From Candidatus Bartonella washoeensis Sb944nv (GTDB lineage Bacteria; Pseudomonadota; Alphaproteobacteria; Rhizobiales; Rhizobiaceae), in the NCBI RefSeq assembly GCF_000278135.1, contig NZ_JH725024.1, positions 199,434 to 263,433 on the forward strand: 64,000 nucleotides of DNA, read 5' to 3'. Under the pieces are notes generated by a model. The model worked only from the letters and a program-made list of their open reading frames with translations, searched no databases and was not told where the DNA came from. Below are positions 36,651 to 47,351 of this stretch, in pieces; the first letter of the stretch is position 1, and the number at the start of each line of letters is the position of its first letter. The position numbers and the translations under genes are program-made.

Positions 36651-38312
36651 ATGCACGCACCTCTGCATCACCAACGCGAAAGTATGGAATTTGATATAGT
36701 GATTGTAGGTGCAGGACCTGCAGGGCTTTCCGCTGCAATTCGTCTGAAACAGATTAACCCTGAACTTTCTGTCATAATCGTCGAAAAAGGAAGTGAAGTC
36801 GGCGCTCACATTCTATCTGGTGCAGTTGTTGATCCTATTGGCATTGATACACTCTTACCAGAATGGAGAAATGAACATGATCATCCCTTCAAAACGCCTG
36901 TTACCAATGACCAATTCTTTTTGTTAAAACCAAAGCACGCTACAATATTCCCCAATGTGTTTCGCCCAAAAATCTTATCAAATGATGGTTGCTATATCGT
37001 TTCGCTTGGTGATGTCTGTCGCTGGCTGAGCAAAAAAGCCGAAGCACTTGGTGTTGAAATCTATCCTGGATTTGCCATATCGGATACCATCCAAAACGAT
37101 AACGGAGCTATCATTGGCGTTCTTACAGGTGATATGGGGCTTAATAAAGATGGAACCCCTGGAGAAAATTATATGCCCGGTATGGCGTTACTGGCAAAAT
37201 ATACTCTCATTGCAGAAGGAGCTCGTGGTTCAATAGCAAAACAACTAATACAGAAATTTGAACTCAGCAAAAACCGTGAACCACAAAAATTTGGTCTCGG
37301 TCTCAAAGAGCTCTGGGAAGTTGATCGCTCAAAACATAAGCCTGGTTTAGTTCAACATTTTATCGGCTGGCCATTAGATAATGATACCGGCGGTGGAGGT
37401 TTTCTTTATCACCAGGAAAAAAACTTAATTTCTGTCGGTTTTGTTGTGCATTTAGATTATAAAAACCCCTACCTCTCTCCTTTCGAAGAATTTCAACGTT
37501 TTAAAACACATCCCAAACTCTATGAAATCTTCAAAGGCGCAAAACGCCTTTCTTATGGTGCACGCGTCATCAGTGAAGGTGGTTGGCAATCTGTACCAAA
37601 ACTCACCTTTCCTGGCGGAGCACTCATTGGCTGTTCTGCCGGTTTTGTCAATGTCCCTCGTATCAAGGGATCACACAATGCTATCTTATCAGGTATATTG
37701 GCAGCTGAAAAAATCGCTTCAGCTCTTGCTAAAAGCCGTGCTCATGATGAAGTCAAAGAAATCGAAACGCATTGGCGAAAAGGTCCCATTGGCAAAGATC
37801 TTTATAAAGCACGCAACGCCAAACCACTTTGGGCAAAATATGGTACAAAATATGGAATTAAACTTGCTGGCTTTGATATGTGGTGGCAACAGTTGTTCGG
37901 ATTTTCCTTATTTAAAACACTCTCCCATGGAAAAGCAGACTATGCATGTCTCAAACCAGCAGAAAAATTTCAACCAATTGCTTATCCAAAACCAGATGGT
38001 GTTGTAACCTTTGATCGCCTTTCCAGTGTCGCACTTTCTAATACACACCATGAAGAAAACCAACCTTGCCATTTAAAAATAGCTTCACTAGAAAAACAAA
38101 AAAACTCTGAATACGCAATCTATCGAGGACCTTCCGCACGCTATTGCCCTGCAGCTGTCTATGAATGGCTCAATCATAATGATCACGAAACTTATGTTAT
38201 CAATGCTTCAAACTGCATACATTGTAAAACATGTGATATCAAAGATCCCAACCAAAACATCAATTGGACCTGTCCACAAGGCAATGAAGGACCGCTTTAC
38301 CCCAATATGTAA
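36651..38312 (+). CDS. etfD: Electron transfer flavoprotein-ubiquinone oxidoreductase
   Basis: A 553-residue inner-membrane-associated enzyme that takes electrons from reduced ETF to ubiquinone. The N-terminal FAD fold has IVGAGPAGLSAAIRL and VEKGSEVGAHILSGAV. The ubiquinone-binding region follows around GGGFLYHQEKNLISVGFV, and the 4Fe-4S cluster ligands are the four cysteines in NCIHCKTCDIKDP and NWTCPQGNEGP near the C-terminus. It begins three bases after etfA, so the three genes form one unit. An internal Met (MEFDIVIVG) 11 codons in is an alternative start. Confidence 0.95.
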   Translation: MHAPLHHQRESMEFDIVIVGAGPAGLSAAIRLKQINPELSVIIVEKGSEVGAHILSGAVVDPIGIDTLLPEWRNEHDHPFKTPVTNDQFFLLKPKHATIFPNVFRPKILSNDGCYIVSLGDVCRWLSKKAEALGVEIYPGFAISDTIQNDNGAIIGVLTGDMGLNKDGTPGENYMPGMALLAKYTLIAEGARGSIAKQLIQKFELSKNREPQKFGLGLKELWEVDRSKHKPGLVQHFIGWPLDNDTGGGGFLYHQEKNLISVGFVVHLDYKNPYLSPFEEFQRFKTHPKLYEIFKGAKRLSYGARVISEGGWQSVPKLTFPGGALIGCSAGFVNVPRIKGSHNAILSGILAAEKIASALAKSRAHDEVKEIETHWRKGPIGKDLYKARNAKPLWAKYGTKYGIKLAGFDMWWQQLFGFSLFKTLSHGKADYACLKPAEKFQPIAYPKPDGVVTFDRLSSVALSNTHHEENQPCHLKIASLEKQKNSEYAIYRGPSARYCPAAVYEWLNHNDHETYVINASNCIHCKTCDIKDPNQNINWTCPQGNEGPLYPNM

Positions 38313-38984
38313 TTATTGTTCATTTTGCTGAAATCGGAATCTATAAAAACGTAATCAATCAGAGTGCCTAGTCCAGATCAAGATCCCTACGTCACACCAT
38401 CAATGTACACAATCCTTTCACAAAGTGAAACACACTTTATATACCCAATAAAATATTCTCACCACGGCATGGAAACTCTTCGCAACAAGAAAATATATCA
38501 TATGCTCTTATTGAATGCTTTTTACCCCTCTAATGACAAAATAAATAAGATACCTCAAAATAAAATACTGGAGACAAAGCTATTCTGACAATTTCAATTT
38601 TTTGTAAAAAGCTGGTGCCAACCATTATACTTCCCCCTATATTGCAATTGCTCTTGTCTTTAAAAAATTCATAAATGCATATTCCACCCATTCTAAAACT
38701 ACTTTTCGATACACATGCCATCCCTTTTATTGATCTACCATTGAAAAGAGTTTTTCCTGATCAGAATGAAAGACGACAGTACCGAAGGGATCGTTTCAAT
38801 AGATGTGATGCTAATTTATACTAAAAATCAACATATGACAGCAATTATCCCGAACATCAATTTTCTTGCTATTGCGTATGCATAGAAAACAATTTTGTAG
38901 ATCTGTTTTCACGTAGATCGATATCAATAAACACAACCAATACCCTATCATTCGGATGAAAAAAGAAAATATTAACTCAGTATT
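38313..38984. other. Intergenic region, no gene seen
   Basis: About 670 bases between the ETF-QO gene and the convergent ProC-like gene. Only short ORFs without recognisable similarity occur here. It may hold relics that I cannot name. Confidence 0.5.
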
Positions 38985-39776
38985 TTAATGTGTAAACGGA
39001 GCATTCATTTTTTGCAAAGTAGTCTCAAGAGCCGTTATTAAAGCACTTCTTCCCCCTTGACGAGAAAAACAGTCTGATAAAAGTTCATTTGTTCCTCCCT
39101 TTGTTGAAAATTCTTTCTCAAGTAGAGAAAAATCAAGAGATGTGTGACAATCAGCTGCTGTAATTTTGCGCATTTCATCCGTAAGGTTTCCAAACATCAT
39201 GGCAAGAAAATCTGCCGACTGCTCTTTTTTTAAGCCCTGTGTTACAAACCATTGATGTGCTGTTTCTATAAAATTAAAATAAACCCCCATCAGTGAACCG
39301 GCAGTCATGAAAAGATTAAATTGTTCTTCCGCATCCAACACTAATGTGCCACCCAACGCATCAAATAAACTGCGTAAAAATCGATGATCAGGATAAATTG
39401 GCGTCAAATTTTTACATTGTGCCACAAAAGGAAGTGGAACCGCACGATAAACCTCATGATTTATCCACTCTTCAACTTGTGCTGCTTTTGCCATAGCAAG
39501 AACAGAAATAACAAGCTGTTCTGGGCGAAAACGAAGAGAACGCAAAACTTCTTCTGCAATTTGATTAGGCAAGCAAAGAAAAATACAATCACTTTCATCC
39601 AGTAATGCTTGATTGTTTTCAGCAATCATAACCTTATCATAGTTGTGCGAAAGGCGCTGTGCAGTTTGCGCATTGCGTGGTGAGATGATAATGGAAGAAA
39701 CATCAAAAGCGCTTGTCATTAAGCCCTCGACCATTGAAGCGCTAATTTTACCCGTTCCCAAAAAGCCAATCTTCAT
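38985..39776 (-). CDS. Pyrroline-5-carboxylate reductase-like NAD(P)-binding protein
   Basis: A 263-residue protein with the N-terminal Rossmann motif GFLGTGKISASMVEGL and the ProC-like all-helical C-terminal domain. The ProC pocket motif is present in altered form as EFSTKGGTNE (usual form VTSPGGTT). AVPLPFVAQ stands where ProC has the conserved R-x-M-PN-P segment. The low similarity around the active site makes it unsafe to say that it makes proline; it could be a related reductase. Confidence 0.75.
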   Translation of the reverse strand: MKIGFLGTGKISASMVEGLMTSAFDVSSIIISPRNAQTAQRLSHNYDKVMIAENNQALLDESDCIFLCLPNQIAEEVLRSLRFRPEQLVISVLAMAKAAQVEEWINHEVYRAVPLPFVAQCKNLTPIYPDHRFLRSLFDALGGTLVLDAEEQFNLFMTAGSLMGVYFNFIETAHQWFVTQGLKKEQSADFLAMMFGNLTDEMRKITAADCHTSLDFSLLEKEFSTKGGTNELLSDCFSRQGGRSALITALETTLQKMNAPFTH

Positions 39777-39831
39777 TTCTACTTCTCACTCTCATAATTT
39801 TAAAGGGAGCTCAACCAGTACCTCATACATT

Positions 39832-40077
39832 TTAACTAACATAAACACTGATTGAGGAAGCAACACATAACATAGCAAGAATAATTAATCCCAAATAGAT
39901 TTTGGGCTTATCAAAAAGAACTGCAAAAGCAGAGAACCAACCAACGACAGCTGCTGCTAATGCAAATAAAAAACCTGGCTTATTCATAAGCACAATATGC
40001 ATGGCCATTAGACCACCGATAATCAACGCCCCAAAAACAATCAACAAGCCAGTTGCAAACTTTTCATAATCGTCCAT
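39832..40077 (-). CDS. Small membrane protein, function unknown
   Basis: An 81-residue protein with three hydrophobic spans (LLIVFGALIIGGLMAMHIVL, FLFALAAAVVGWFSAFAVLF and YLGLIILAMLCVASSISVYV) and a short charged start MDDYEKFA. It sits between the ProC-like gene and yraN on the same strand. No family recognised. Confidence 0.7.
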   Translation of the reverse strand: MDDYEKFATGLLIVFGALIIGGLMAMHIVLMNKPGFLFALAAAVVGWFSAFAVLFDKPKIYLGLIILAMLCVASSISVYVS

Positions 40078-40183
40078 CTTTTGCTCCTCATAGCGCTCAA
40101 ACTGTTACTTGCTTTTTCTACCCCATCTATATATAAAAACAAAATGTTTTTTATCGACCATAGCTAAAGTGCCCTAAAAACCC

Positions 40184-40564
40184 TCACTTATCAGAAGTAA
40201 AAAACGCTGGAATATGATGCGGGAAACGCCATGGCACAATCGCGATCAGATCAAAGCGTACACATAAAAGAGCATGATCTTTTTGTCGTGCTAACCAAAT
40301 ATCGGCCGCTGCCTCAATGCGCCTCTCATTCATTGGAGAAACGGCAGTTATTGCTTCATCCAATGTTGAGCGTGCTTTTACTTCGACGATTAAAACCAGA
40401 TTTCCACGCCGCGCAATTAAATCAATTTCACCACACTTTGTTCGAAAACGAATTTCAGCAATGTGAAACCCTTTAAAACGCAACCACCAAGCTGCCCATT
40501 TTTCTGCACGAACACCTCGAGAGAAAGACTTTTTTCTGCGTTCTCTTTGCAGAGCCCTATGCAT
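40184..40564 (-). CDS. YraN family (UPF0102) nuclease-fold protein
   Basis: A 126-residue protein with the endonuclease-like fold typical of UPF0102: an N-terminal helix ([18 protein letters not shown]), then [19 protein letters not shown] with the D/E-x-K core continuing KARS. It follows rsmI by only a few bases. This rsmI-yraN pairing is common across bacteria. The biochemical role is unsettled. Confidence 0.92.
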   Translation of the reverse strand: MHRALQRERRKKSFSRGVRAEKWAAWWLRFKGFHIAEIRFRTKCGEIDLIARRGNLVLIVEVKARSTLDEAITAVSPMNERRIEAAADIWLARQKDHALLCVRFDLIAIVPWRFPHHIPAFFTSDK

Positions 40565-40567
40565 CTT

Positions 40568-41455
40568 TTACGCATCCTTCAAAAAATTCAACCGCTGAAA
40601 AAGTTCCTGCTTTTTTAAGCCAGTTTTTTTTGCCACCAAAGCAGCTGTTTGAGCTGCAGAATGCGTACACGCCAATTCTAATAACATGTCATCAATCTCT
40701 TGATCGCTCATCACCTCCAAAGAGGGAGGCGCTTCTCCAACAAGCACAACGATTTCTCCACGAATATGCGCTTGCTTACTGTAACTCTCGCACAAATTTC
40801 CTAGATTGGAAACATCCACGGTTTCAAATTTTTTTGTTAATTCCCGACATATTGCAGCAGGTCGATCCGCCGAAAAAAGAGAGACCATGTCCTGCAAAGT
40901 CTGAACAAGCCGATGAGGCGATTCATAAAAAACCAATGTCGCGGGAATAGCTCTTAATTGTTCTAACCGCTTTTGGCGCTGTGCCTTGCGCGCGCTCAAA
41001 AAACCCGCAAAGAAAAAACTATCCGTAGGCAACCCTGTCGCGACAAGAGCAGCTAAAAGAGCTGATGCACCAGGAATCGGAATGATTTTATGACCAGCTT
41101 TGCGCGCCTCTTCCACCAATCTAAAGCCAGGATCAGAAATAAGTGGTGTTCCTGCATCTGACACAAGTGCAACAGTTTTATTTTCTGCCAAAGCCGCTAA
41201 CAACCTCGGCCCTGCTTTTTGCGCATTATGTTCATGATAAAGAAATGTTTTTTTCTGAATACCGTAGCGTTCTAAAAGAATACGCGTTACCCGGGTATCC
41301 TCACACGCTAAAACATCAACGCCTGCAAGAACTTGCAAAGCACGAAGAGTGATATCGGCAAGATTTCCGATAGGTGTTGCCACGAGATAAAGCGCTGGCT
41401 CTATCAGAGGTGCAGAATAAGCATGAGCACCTATAAAATATGCCTTTTCACGCAT
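40568..41455 (-). CDS. rsmI: 16S rRNA (cytidine-1402-2'-O)-methyltransferase
   Basis: A 295-residue tetrapyrrole-methylase-fold enzyme that methylates the ribose of C1402 in the ribosomal decoding centre. Motifs: YLVATPIGNLADITLRAL, VLACEDTRVTRIL, LVSDAGTPLISDPGF, PIPGASALLAALVATGLP and FFAGFLSARKAQRQ. The C-terminal helical tail (AALVAKKTGLKKQELFQRL) is typical. The gene usually beside it in rhizobia on the other strand, an LppC-type lipoprotein, is not seen; the neighbouring gap holds only relics. Confidence 0.96.
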   Translation of the reverse strand: MREKAYFIGAHAYSAPLIEPALYLVATPIGNLADITLRALQVLAGVDVLACEDTRVTRILLERYGIQKKTFLYHEHNAQKAGPRLLAALAENKTVALVSDAGTPLISDPGFRLVEEARKAGHKIIPIPGASALLAALVATGLPTDSFFFAGFLSARKAQRQKRLEQLRAIPATLVFYESPHRLVQTLQDMVSLFSADRPAAICRELTKKFETVDVSNLGNLCESYSKQAHIRGEIVVLVGEAPPSLEVMSDQEIDDMLLELACTHSAAQTAALVAKKTGLKKQELFQRLNFLKDA

Positions 41456-41649
41456 GCATTTCTTTCATATTCAAGTACCTCTCTCCATCAACTTTCACTA
41501 AATCTTTTACCTGTAATCATAAGCCATATCTGCCAAATTTTTTTTGCCAACACCAAAGGATCAGTCGCTTAAATAATCAGTCGCATCGTAAAAAGATGAC
41601 TTTCCCGAGTATCCAATGACTTTCTTAGCATTATCATCCGTTCTGATCA

Positions 41650-42070
41650 GCATTATCGCTTCCAGAAAAATCAATTCCCGAAGTGACCAACACCATATAT
41701 CAATCCAAATAACTTTTCTAAAGCCGCTTTTTCAATCGCAGAAGCAACAATTCTATCCATTCCTCTATCTTATACTCCCCTCTTGATTATCCCGATTACC
41801 CTTAATAACCGGCATTTTTCAAACTTGCCCCATCCATTTGAAATAAAAACACTTCCATGCAAACGTAAATCGCTCTTTTTAGCAACCAAAACAACTGACT
41901 GTAGCGTTTTTGAAGAAATATATAACCTCAGGATTAACATATCTCATTTTACACTATTCTCTCCAACCTTTCCGTTAGGATGCTGGATAACGAAAAACGC
42001 TCCTTTCATGCCTCGATAGAGACTTTTTTCTTTCATAAACATATAGATAGAGGTTTTCTTTAATACGCTG
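41650..42070 (+). pseudogene. Possible relic of a TAXI-family TRAP solute receptor
   Basis: Short fragments in changing frames resemble the C-terminal end of a TAXI solute receptor: LDYPDYP followed by stops, then SLFLATKTTDCSVFEEIYNL (about 41872-41931; the family reads like LVTSKDTSEDVVYEITKAIF), then PFHASIETFF (compare PLHPGAEKFY). No fragment is strong alone. It is offered as a relic because order and spacing fit. Confidence 0.35.
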
Positions 42071-42365
42071 TTTTTAGAATACCTTTTACGGTCTATGCAA
42101 TTTTGCTTTAATTATCCTCATTTGCTTACAATTTTCTTTAGCGTAAATGCCCGCAGCTCGTTTTTCACCTTACTGCTCTACCTCATATGATAAGCTTTGG
42201 AAATCCCCCTTGAATCACCCACTTGCATAACCCATTTATTATTTGTTGAACCTTTGAAACACCTCCTTCAACAAGAAGCACGCACACACTAGAAGCACAC
42301 CCAAAAAAGCTCTTTATGTTTTTAATTATTGTTTCTTAGCAAACCCTACAAAAAAAAACACAAAT
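42071..42365. other. Rest of the rsmI-mrp gap
   Basis: No gene, tRNA or clear terminator seen. It is part of a 900-base stretch (41456-42365) without an intact gene. Confidence 0.5.
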
Positions 42366-43451
42366 TTAAAAAAATCTGTTTTTTACTTGATCCACAATTC
42401 TACGATAAAGCTTAGCATTCTCCCCATCAGGCTTAGCAACAAAGATGGGCATACCATCATCAGAAGAAGACCGTAAAGCTGCATCCAGCGGCACTTCTGC
42501 TAGGAAAGGGACACCTCGACGTTCCGCTTCTACGCGCGTGCCACCATAGCCAAAAATATCGTAGCGTTTTCCTGTATCAGGAGCAATAAAATAACTCATA
42601 TTCTCAATAAGCCCTAAAATGGGAATATTAACTTTCATAAACATTTCTATCGCTTTACGCGCATCAATCAAGGCCAGATCTTGGGGAGTAGAAACAATCA
42701 GCGCACCCGTTAACTGTACTTGTTGAGCAAGTGTCAATTGTGCATCCCCTGTTCCCGGTGGCATATCGACCACCAAAACATCAAGAGGTCCCCATAAAAC
42801 ATCTCTTAGCAATTGCGTCACAGCTGCCATCACCATAGGACCACGCCATACCACTGGCTTTTCCTCTTCAACCAAAAATCCCATCGACATTAATTTAAGA
42901 CCAAACTTTTCAAGCGGTTGAAGCTTTTTCCCACCAATGAGCTGTGCTCTTTGATTAACAAGCGCTGTCAAACGTGGCAAAGATGGACCATAAATATCCG
43001 CATCCATCAAACCTGTTTTAAAACCAGAATCTTGTAAAGCTAAGGCAATATTGATCGCCATTGTAGATTTGCCAACTCCACCTTTTCCAGAAGCAACCGC
43101 AATTACATGCCGCACACCTTCTATCGGCATTTTCATAGGTAATAGATTTGCCCTACGTTTTGATATTGCATCTCTATGCATCTGAGAAGATATCATCGGT
43201 TTTTTTTCTGCCGTAAGTGTGACAACAACAGATTCAACCCCCTCCATAGCACACACCACTTCTTCAGCAATACGGCGCAATGATTCCCACTCTTGCACAC
43301 GTCCATCAGGAACTGTAATGGAAAAGAAAACCTTGCCATCAGCAATCAATATTTCTGAAAGAAGCCCCAAAGATACAATATCGCTTTCAAAATTTGGTCC
43401 TTTGACTTTATGTAACGCGTTGCGGATCGCCTCTCTTGTGATAGGATTCAC
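42366..43451 (-). CDS. apbC: Mrp/NBP35 family iron-sulfur carrier ATPase
   Basis: A 361-residue P-loop protein. An N-terminal MIP18/DUF59-like domain (about residues 1-90) is followed by the deviant Walker A GKGGVGKST, and by DADIYGPSLPRL and DMPPGTGDAQLTLAQ. It loads Fe-S clusters onto target proteins. The CxxC that many Mrp proteins use to bridge a cluster is replaced by APDT in ENMSYFIAPDTGKRYD, as in some other rhizobial members. The start is GTG at 43451, with AGAGGA upstream. Confidence 0.93.
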   Translation of the reverse strand: MNPITREAIRNALHKVKGPNFESDIVSLGLLSEILIADGKVFFSITVPDGRVQEWESLRRIAEEVVCAMEGVESVVVTLTAEKKPMISSQMHRDAISKRRANLLPMKMPIEGVRHVIAVASGKGGVGKSTMAINIALALQDSGFKTGLMDADIYGPSLPRLTALVNQRAQLIGGKKLQPLEKFGLKLMSMGFLVEEEKPVVWRGPMVMAAVTQLLRDVLWGPLDVLVVDMPPGTGDAQLTLAQQVQLTGALIVSTPQDLALIDARKAIEMFMKVNIPILGLIENMSYFIAPDTGKRYDIFGYGGTRVEAERRGVPFLAEVPLDAALRSSSDDGMPIFVAKPDGENAKLYRRIVDQVKNRFF

Positions 43452-44097
43452 GCTCTTTCCTCTCTATACTCATGGCAGAGAACACAGCAATAAGGACAAA
43501 AAACACTTAAAGGTAAACACCTACAAAGTTCCCACTTTATGAGAATTATTAAAGTGTAAATATTTTATACCTCATCTTTTTCAACACACTAATTTTTCAA
43601 AACATTAAACTAATCTCGAACAAAAAACTCAAGCGTAAAATCCATTACGAAATTTCACCAGACATGTCTTGTTCTACTATGATCACTCTATAAATACTCT
43701 TAGCTGTCCCTCTAAGAAACAAAACTGTGGACACTCCTTAAATAAATAAAATACCACGTATTCCAAAATAACATTTTTTACAAATATACAATAAAAAAGT
43801 ATTCTTCTTTCTTTTTTACCTTAATGCCTTAGTCTTTTATTTTCACCATAGAAGAAATAACTATAAACTGAATATGACAACCAATAATCATTTTTCCATA
43901 ATTTAAAAGTATCATACATAAAATTAACATTCGTCATAGACTTTCTTTCTTTTTTCAGAAAAAGAAAAATAATCTAAGATTGACTTTTTGTATGTTTTTC
44001 CTTATGGATTAGCAGTCATATGACTAGGATCAAATATTCATCTAGCACGTAACTGCTCATAGAGCTAAGAAGGGCCGCACTCCGCGGTATTAAATAA
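43452..44097. other. Intergenic region upstream of rpmH
   Basis: About 650 bases between divergent mrp and rpmH. No gene seen. A possible rpmH promoter starts with TTGACT at 43980. No DnaA-box cluster is present, so this is not an obvious origin despite the rpmH-rnpA-yidC neighbourhood. Confidence 0.45.
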
Positions 44098-44232
44098 ATG
44101 AAACGTACTTACCAACCCTCTAAACTTGTCCGTAAACGTCGTCATGGTTTTCGTGCGCGCATGGCAACAGCTGGTGGCCGTAAAGTTATTGCCGCAAGGC
44201 GTGCGCGTGGACGTAAGCGGTTATCTGCTTAA
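44098..44232 (+). CDS. rpmH: 50S ribosomal protein L34
   Basis: A 44-residue protein, [18 protein letters not shown] followed by [20 protein letters not shown] and ending RKRLSA, a clear L34. The ATG ends at base 44100. No strong ribosome binding site is seen, but the start is fixed by the family. It leads the conserved rpmH-rnpA-yidC-engB order. Confidence 0.97.
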   Translation: MKRTYQPSKLVRKRRHGFRARMATAGGRKVIAARRARGRKRLSA

Positions 44233-44350
44233 CCATTTCAATTTTCACAACAGTTGAATGTTGCTTATTATTTCTTCGTTGTGAAACTTTCGTTATGAAC
44301 CTCCAATGCCTGTATATGCAGGCATTTAGCGAAATTGCGAAGCGCTATTT

Positions 44351-44740
44351 ATGAAGAAAACACATCCCTGCCGCATTCGCAAGAGAGCGGATTTTTTGGC
44401 TGTACGCACAGGAGAAAAACGACGTGGTCCTTTATTTCTGCTCGAAGTTAAGTCCCGTCAGCAAACAGCAGAAATAAAATCTCCTCTTGTTGCACGTGTA
44501 GGCTTCACTGTCACACGTAAAAACGGCAATGCTGTTAAGCGTAATCGTATCAAAAGGCGTCTGCGCGAAGCAGTTAGAGTTGGTTTAACAAATGATATGG
44601 AAGCAGGGACAGATTATGTCATTATAGCATATCCTGATGCGCTGCATGCACCTTTTAAATCTTTAATCAGTGAATTAAACCGACGAGTAAAATCAAAAAC
44701 AAAACAACAACGGCAACAAGGTAGTACGAATGGAATATAA
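44351..44740 (+). CDS. rnpA: Ribonuclease P protein component
   Basis: A 129-residue basic protein that assists RNase P RNA in tRNA 5' processing. It begins with the [11 protein letters not shown] motif and carries the RNR signature region [20 protein letters not shown] with RLREAVR following. It overlaps the yidC start by 11 bases. Confidence 0.96.
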   Translation: MKKTHPCRIRKRADFLAVRTGEKRRGPLFLLEVKSRQQTAEIKSPLVARVGFTVTRKNGNAVKRNRIKRRLREAVRVGLTNDMEAGTDYVIIAYPDALHAPFKSLISELNRRVKSKTKQQRQQGSTNGI

Positions 44741-46568
44741 CCGCAATTTCTTCATCGCCATTGGATTGTCTTTTGCAGTGCTTATCGCATGGCATTTTTT
44801 TTACGTTGCTCCCAAACAGATTGAGTTACAACAAAAACAACACGTTGCACAACAATTGTCAAAACAACAGTCATCTCTTGCTACTGCTCATACAAATTTA
44901 TCTGACGTTACACCAACGCATGAAGCAGCATCTATCATCGATCACCCAATGACTCCTGAAATCCGTAGTGTTGAATTGGCAAAAACGAACCGTATTGCGA
45001 TTAAAACTGATAAAATTGAAGGTTCCATTAATCTTATTGGTGCACAATTTGATGATCTTCTGTTAAAAAAATATCGTCTGACAGTCGATAAAAAATCACC
45101 GGAAATTGCTTTGCTAAACCCCAAAGGGTTTACAACAACTTATCTTGCTGAATTTGGTTTTACCAGTTCATCTGTATCAGCAAAAGCCTTGCCGCAATCT
45201 GATACACAATGGCAAATAGAGGGACAGAATACAACACTAACCCCTTCAACGCCCGTTACTTTAATTTACAATAACGGACAAGGGCAAATCTTTCGTCGCA
45301 CCCTTTCAGTTGATAATCACTACATGTTCACCATTGAGGATTCTATCCACAATGAGAGTGATAAACCAATATATCTCTCATCTTATGCGCGCGTTGCACG
45401 TGCAGCGCCACCAGAACATACAAATGCAACCTATTTACTCCATGAAGGAATGATAGGTATTGCAGGAGATTCACTCAAAACAGAAAAATACAAAACCTTA
45501 GCAGAACTTAATCCAAATCCCGATAATGGACAGAAAAGTATGACTTTTTCCAAAGTTATAGGAGGTTGGATTGGTATTACCGATAAGTATTGGGCCGTAG
45601 CGATCATTCCCCCACAAGATAAAGAATATACAAGCCGCTTTATTTATTTTGATCGCCTAAACACGCATTATCAATCTGATTTGCTAGGATCACTTTTAAC
45701 TGTTGCCCCAAATGAAACGAAAAGCATTACAAATCGTCTTTTTGCTGGTGCAAAACAGGTTGAAATCATTAATCACTATCAAAATGAGCTAAAAATTAGA
45801 AAATTTGCTCTTTTAATCGATTGGGGTTGGTTTGATTTCATCACTAAACCAATGTTTGCCCTCATTGACATTCTTTATAAGCAAACAGGCAATTTTGGCA
45901 TCGCCATTCTTCTTGTCACAGTGCTCTTGAAAATGCTTCTCTTTCCGCTAGCAAATAAATCTTATAAATCTATGGCGCGCATGAAGCTCATGCAACCTAT
46001 GCTTTTGGAAATCAAAGACAAATATCCAGACGACAGAACCAAACAGCAACAAGCAATAATAGAATTGTATAAAACCCAAAAAATCAATCCTCTTGCAGGA
46101 TGTTGGCCTATGTTAGTGCAATTTCCAATATTCTTTGCTCTTTATAAAGTTCTGTACATTACAATCGAAATGCGGCATGCTCCTTTCTTTGGCTGGATTC
46201 AAGACTTAGCAGCGCCTGATCCAACTTCTCTTTTTAACCTTTTTGGCCTCTTGCCTTACGCAGTTCCAGCTTTTCTTATGCTTGGTGCATGGCCTGTGAT
46301 CATGGGGATAACGATGTTTTTACAAATGCGTATGAATCCAGCCCCCCAAGACCAAACACAAGCTATGATTTTCATATGGATGCCAGTCATTTTTACCTTT
46401 ATGCTAGCTTCTTTCCCTGTCGGTCTCGTCATCTATTGGGCATGGAACAATATATTGTCAATGATTCAGCAAGGCATTATGATGAAACATCAGGGAGTTA
46501 AAATTGAGCTTTTTGATAATCTTAAAGCTATGTGGCGAAAGTTACCTAAAAAAGAAGTGCATGAATGA
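44730..46568 (+). CDS. yidC: Membrane protein insertase YidC
   Basis: A 612-residue inner-membrane insertase of the long Gram-negative type. An N-terminal span ([19 protein letters not shown]) precedes a large periplasmic beta domain (about residues 75-340). The conserved five-helix core follows, with [21 protein letters not shown], the cytoplasmic coiled region [20 protein letters not shown], and [20 protein letters not shown]. It works with SecYEG or alone. It overlaps rnpA upstream and engB downstream (ATGA), so the genes are coupled. Confidence 0.97.
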   Translation: MEYNRNFFIAIGLSFAVLIAWHFFYVAPKQIELQQKQHVAQQLSKQQSSLATAHTNLSDVTPTHEAASIIDHPMTPEIRSVELAKTNRIAIKTDKIEGSINLIGAQFDDLLLKKYRLTVDKKSPEIALLNPKGFTTTYLAEFGFTSSSVSAKALPQSDTQWQIEGQNTTLTPSTPVTLIYNNGQGQIFRRTLSVDNHYMFTIEDSIHNESDKPIYLSSYARVARAAPPEHTNATYLLHEGMIGIAGDSLKTEKYKTLAELNPNPDNGQKSMTFSKVIGGWIGITDKYWAVAIIPPQDKEYTSRFIYFDRLNTHYQSDLLGSLLTVAPNETKSITNRLFAGAKQVEIINHYQNELKIRKFALLIDWGWFDFITKPMFALIDILYKQTGNFGIAILLVTVLLKMLLFPLANKSYKSMARMKLMQPMLLEIKDKYPDDRTKQQQAIIELYKTQKINPLAGCWPMLVQFPIFFALYKVLYITIEMRHAPFFGWIQDLAAPDPTSLFNLFGLLPYAVPAFLMLGAWPVIMGITMFLQMRMNPAPQDQTQAMIFIWMPVIFTFMLASFPVGLVIYWAWNNILSMIQQGIMMKHQGVKIELFDNLKAMWRKLPKKEVHE

Positions 46569-47212
46569 CAAAATGTTCTGCCCTTTCTGGAATTTTTTCT
46601 CGCAACTGGATTTTTATTCGCAGCGTCCCTACAATATGCTTTCTTCCTCCCGAAGGTCCACCAGAGATTGCATTTGCAGGACGTTCCAATGTTGGAAAAT
46701 CTTCCCTAATAAACGCACTCGTCCAACAAAAAAGCTTGGCACGCACCTCAAATACACCAGGGCGTACACAAGAACTTAATTACTTTGTACCCGATGGTTA
46801 CAGTGGGCAACCAGGAGATCTCCCCCCTGTAGCGCTTGTAGATATGCCAGGTTATGGTTTTGCTGAAGCTCCTAAGAATTTGGTTGATGCATGGACGCGT
46901 CTGATTTTTAGTTATTTACGCGGTCGCACAACACTGAAGCGTGTTTATGTGTTGATTGATTCTCGTCACGGAATTAAAAAAAATGATGCAGATGTTCTCA
47001 ATCTCCTTGATAAAGCAGCTGTCTCTTATCAAATTGTTTTGACAAAAAGTGATAAAGTTAAATCGAATGAGCTTGCAAAATTAGTTATGGCTACACAAAC
47101 AAAGCTTCTCAAACATCCAGCAGCTTATCCGGAACTTCTCGTGACATCTTCAGAAAAAGCTCTAGGTTTAGAAGAAATGCGTGCTGCCATTTTGCAAGCA
47201 ATCGCAGTATAA
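46565..47212 (+). CDS. engB: Ribosome biogenesis GTPase EngB (YsxC/YihA)
   Basis: A 215-residue GTPase needed for late 50S assembly. G1 [10 protein letters not shown]2 region NTPGRTQ, G3 DMPGYG, G4 TKSDK and G5-like TSSEK are all present. The start ATG at 46565 overlaps the yidC stop by four bases. Confidence 0.96.
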   Translation: MTKCSALSGIFSRNWIFIRSVPTICFLPPEGPPEIAFAGRSNVGKSSLINALVQQKSLARTSNTPGRTQELNYFVPDGYSGQPGDLPPVALVDMPGYGFAEAPKNLVDAWTRLIFSYLRGRTTLKRVYVLIDSRHGIKKNDADVLNLLDKAAVSYQIVLTKSDKVKSNELAKLVMATQTKLLKHPAAYPELLVTSSEKALGLEEMRAAILQAIAV

Positions 47213-47351
47213 AACACATTCCTATTATTAATAATTTATTAAGCATAATTGTGAGCTGCTGCTAATAATCTTGTGCTTCCAGTAAAGCACCTTTATAAAA
47301 ATTCCTGTTACTTGAAAGAATTCTTATCAACTCTATTTGATAGCGTAGATT

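Noticed and set aside
43452..44097. Chromosome origin near rpmH-rnpA-yidC
   Set aside because: No cluster of DnaA boxes and no dnaA gene; in alphaproteobacteria this gene group is not usually at the origin.
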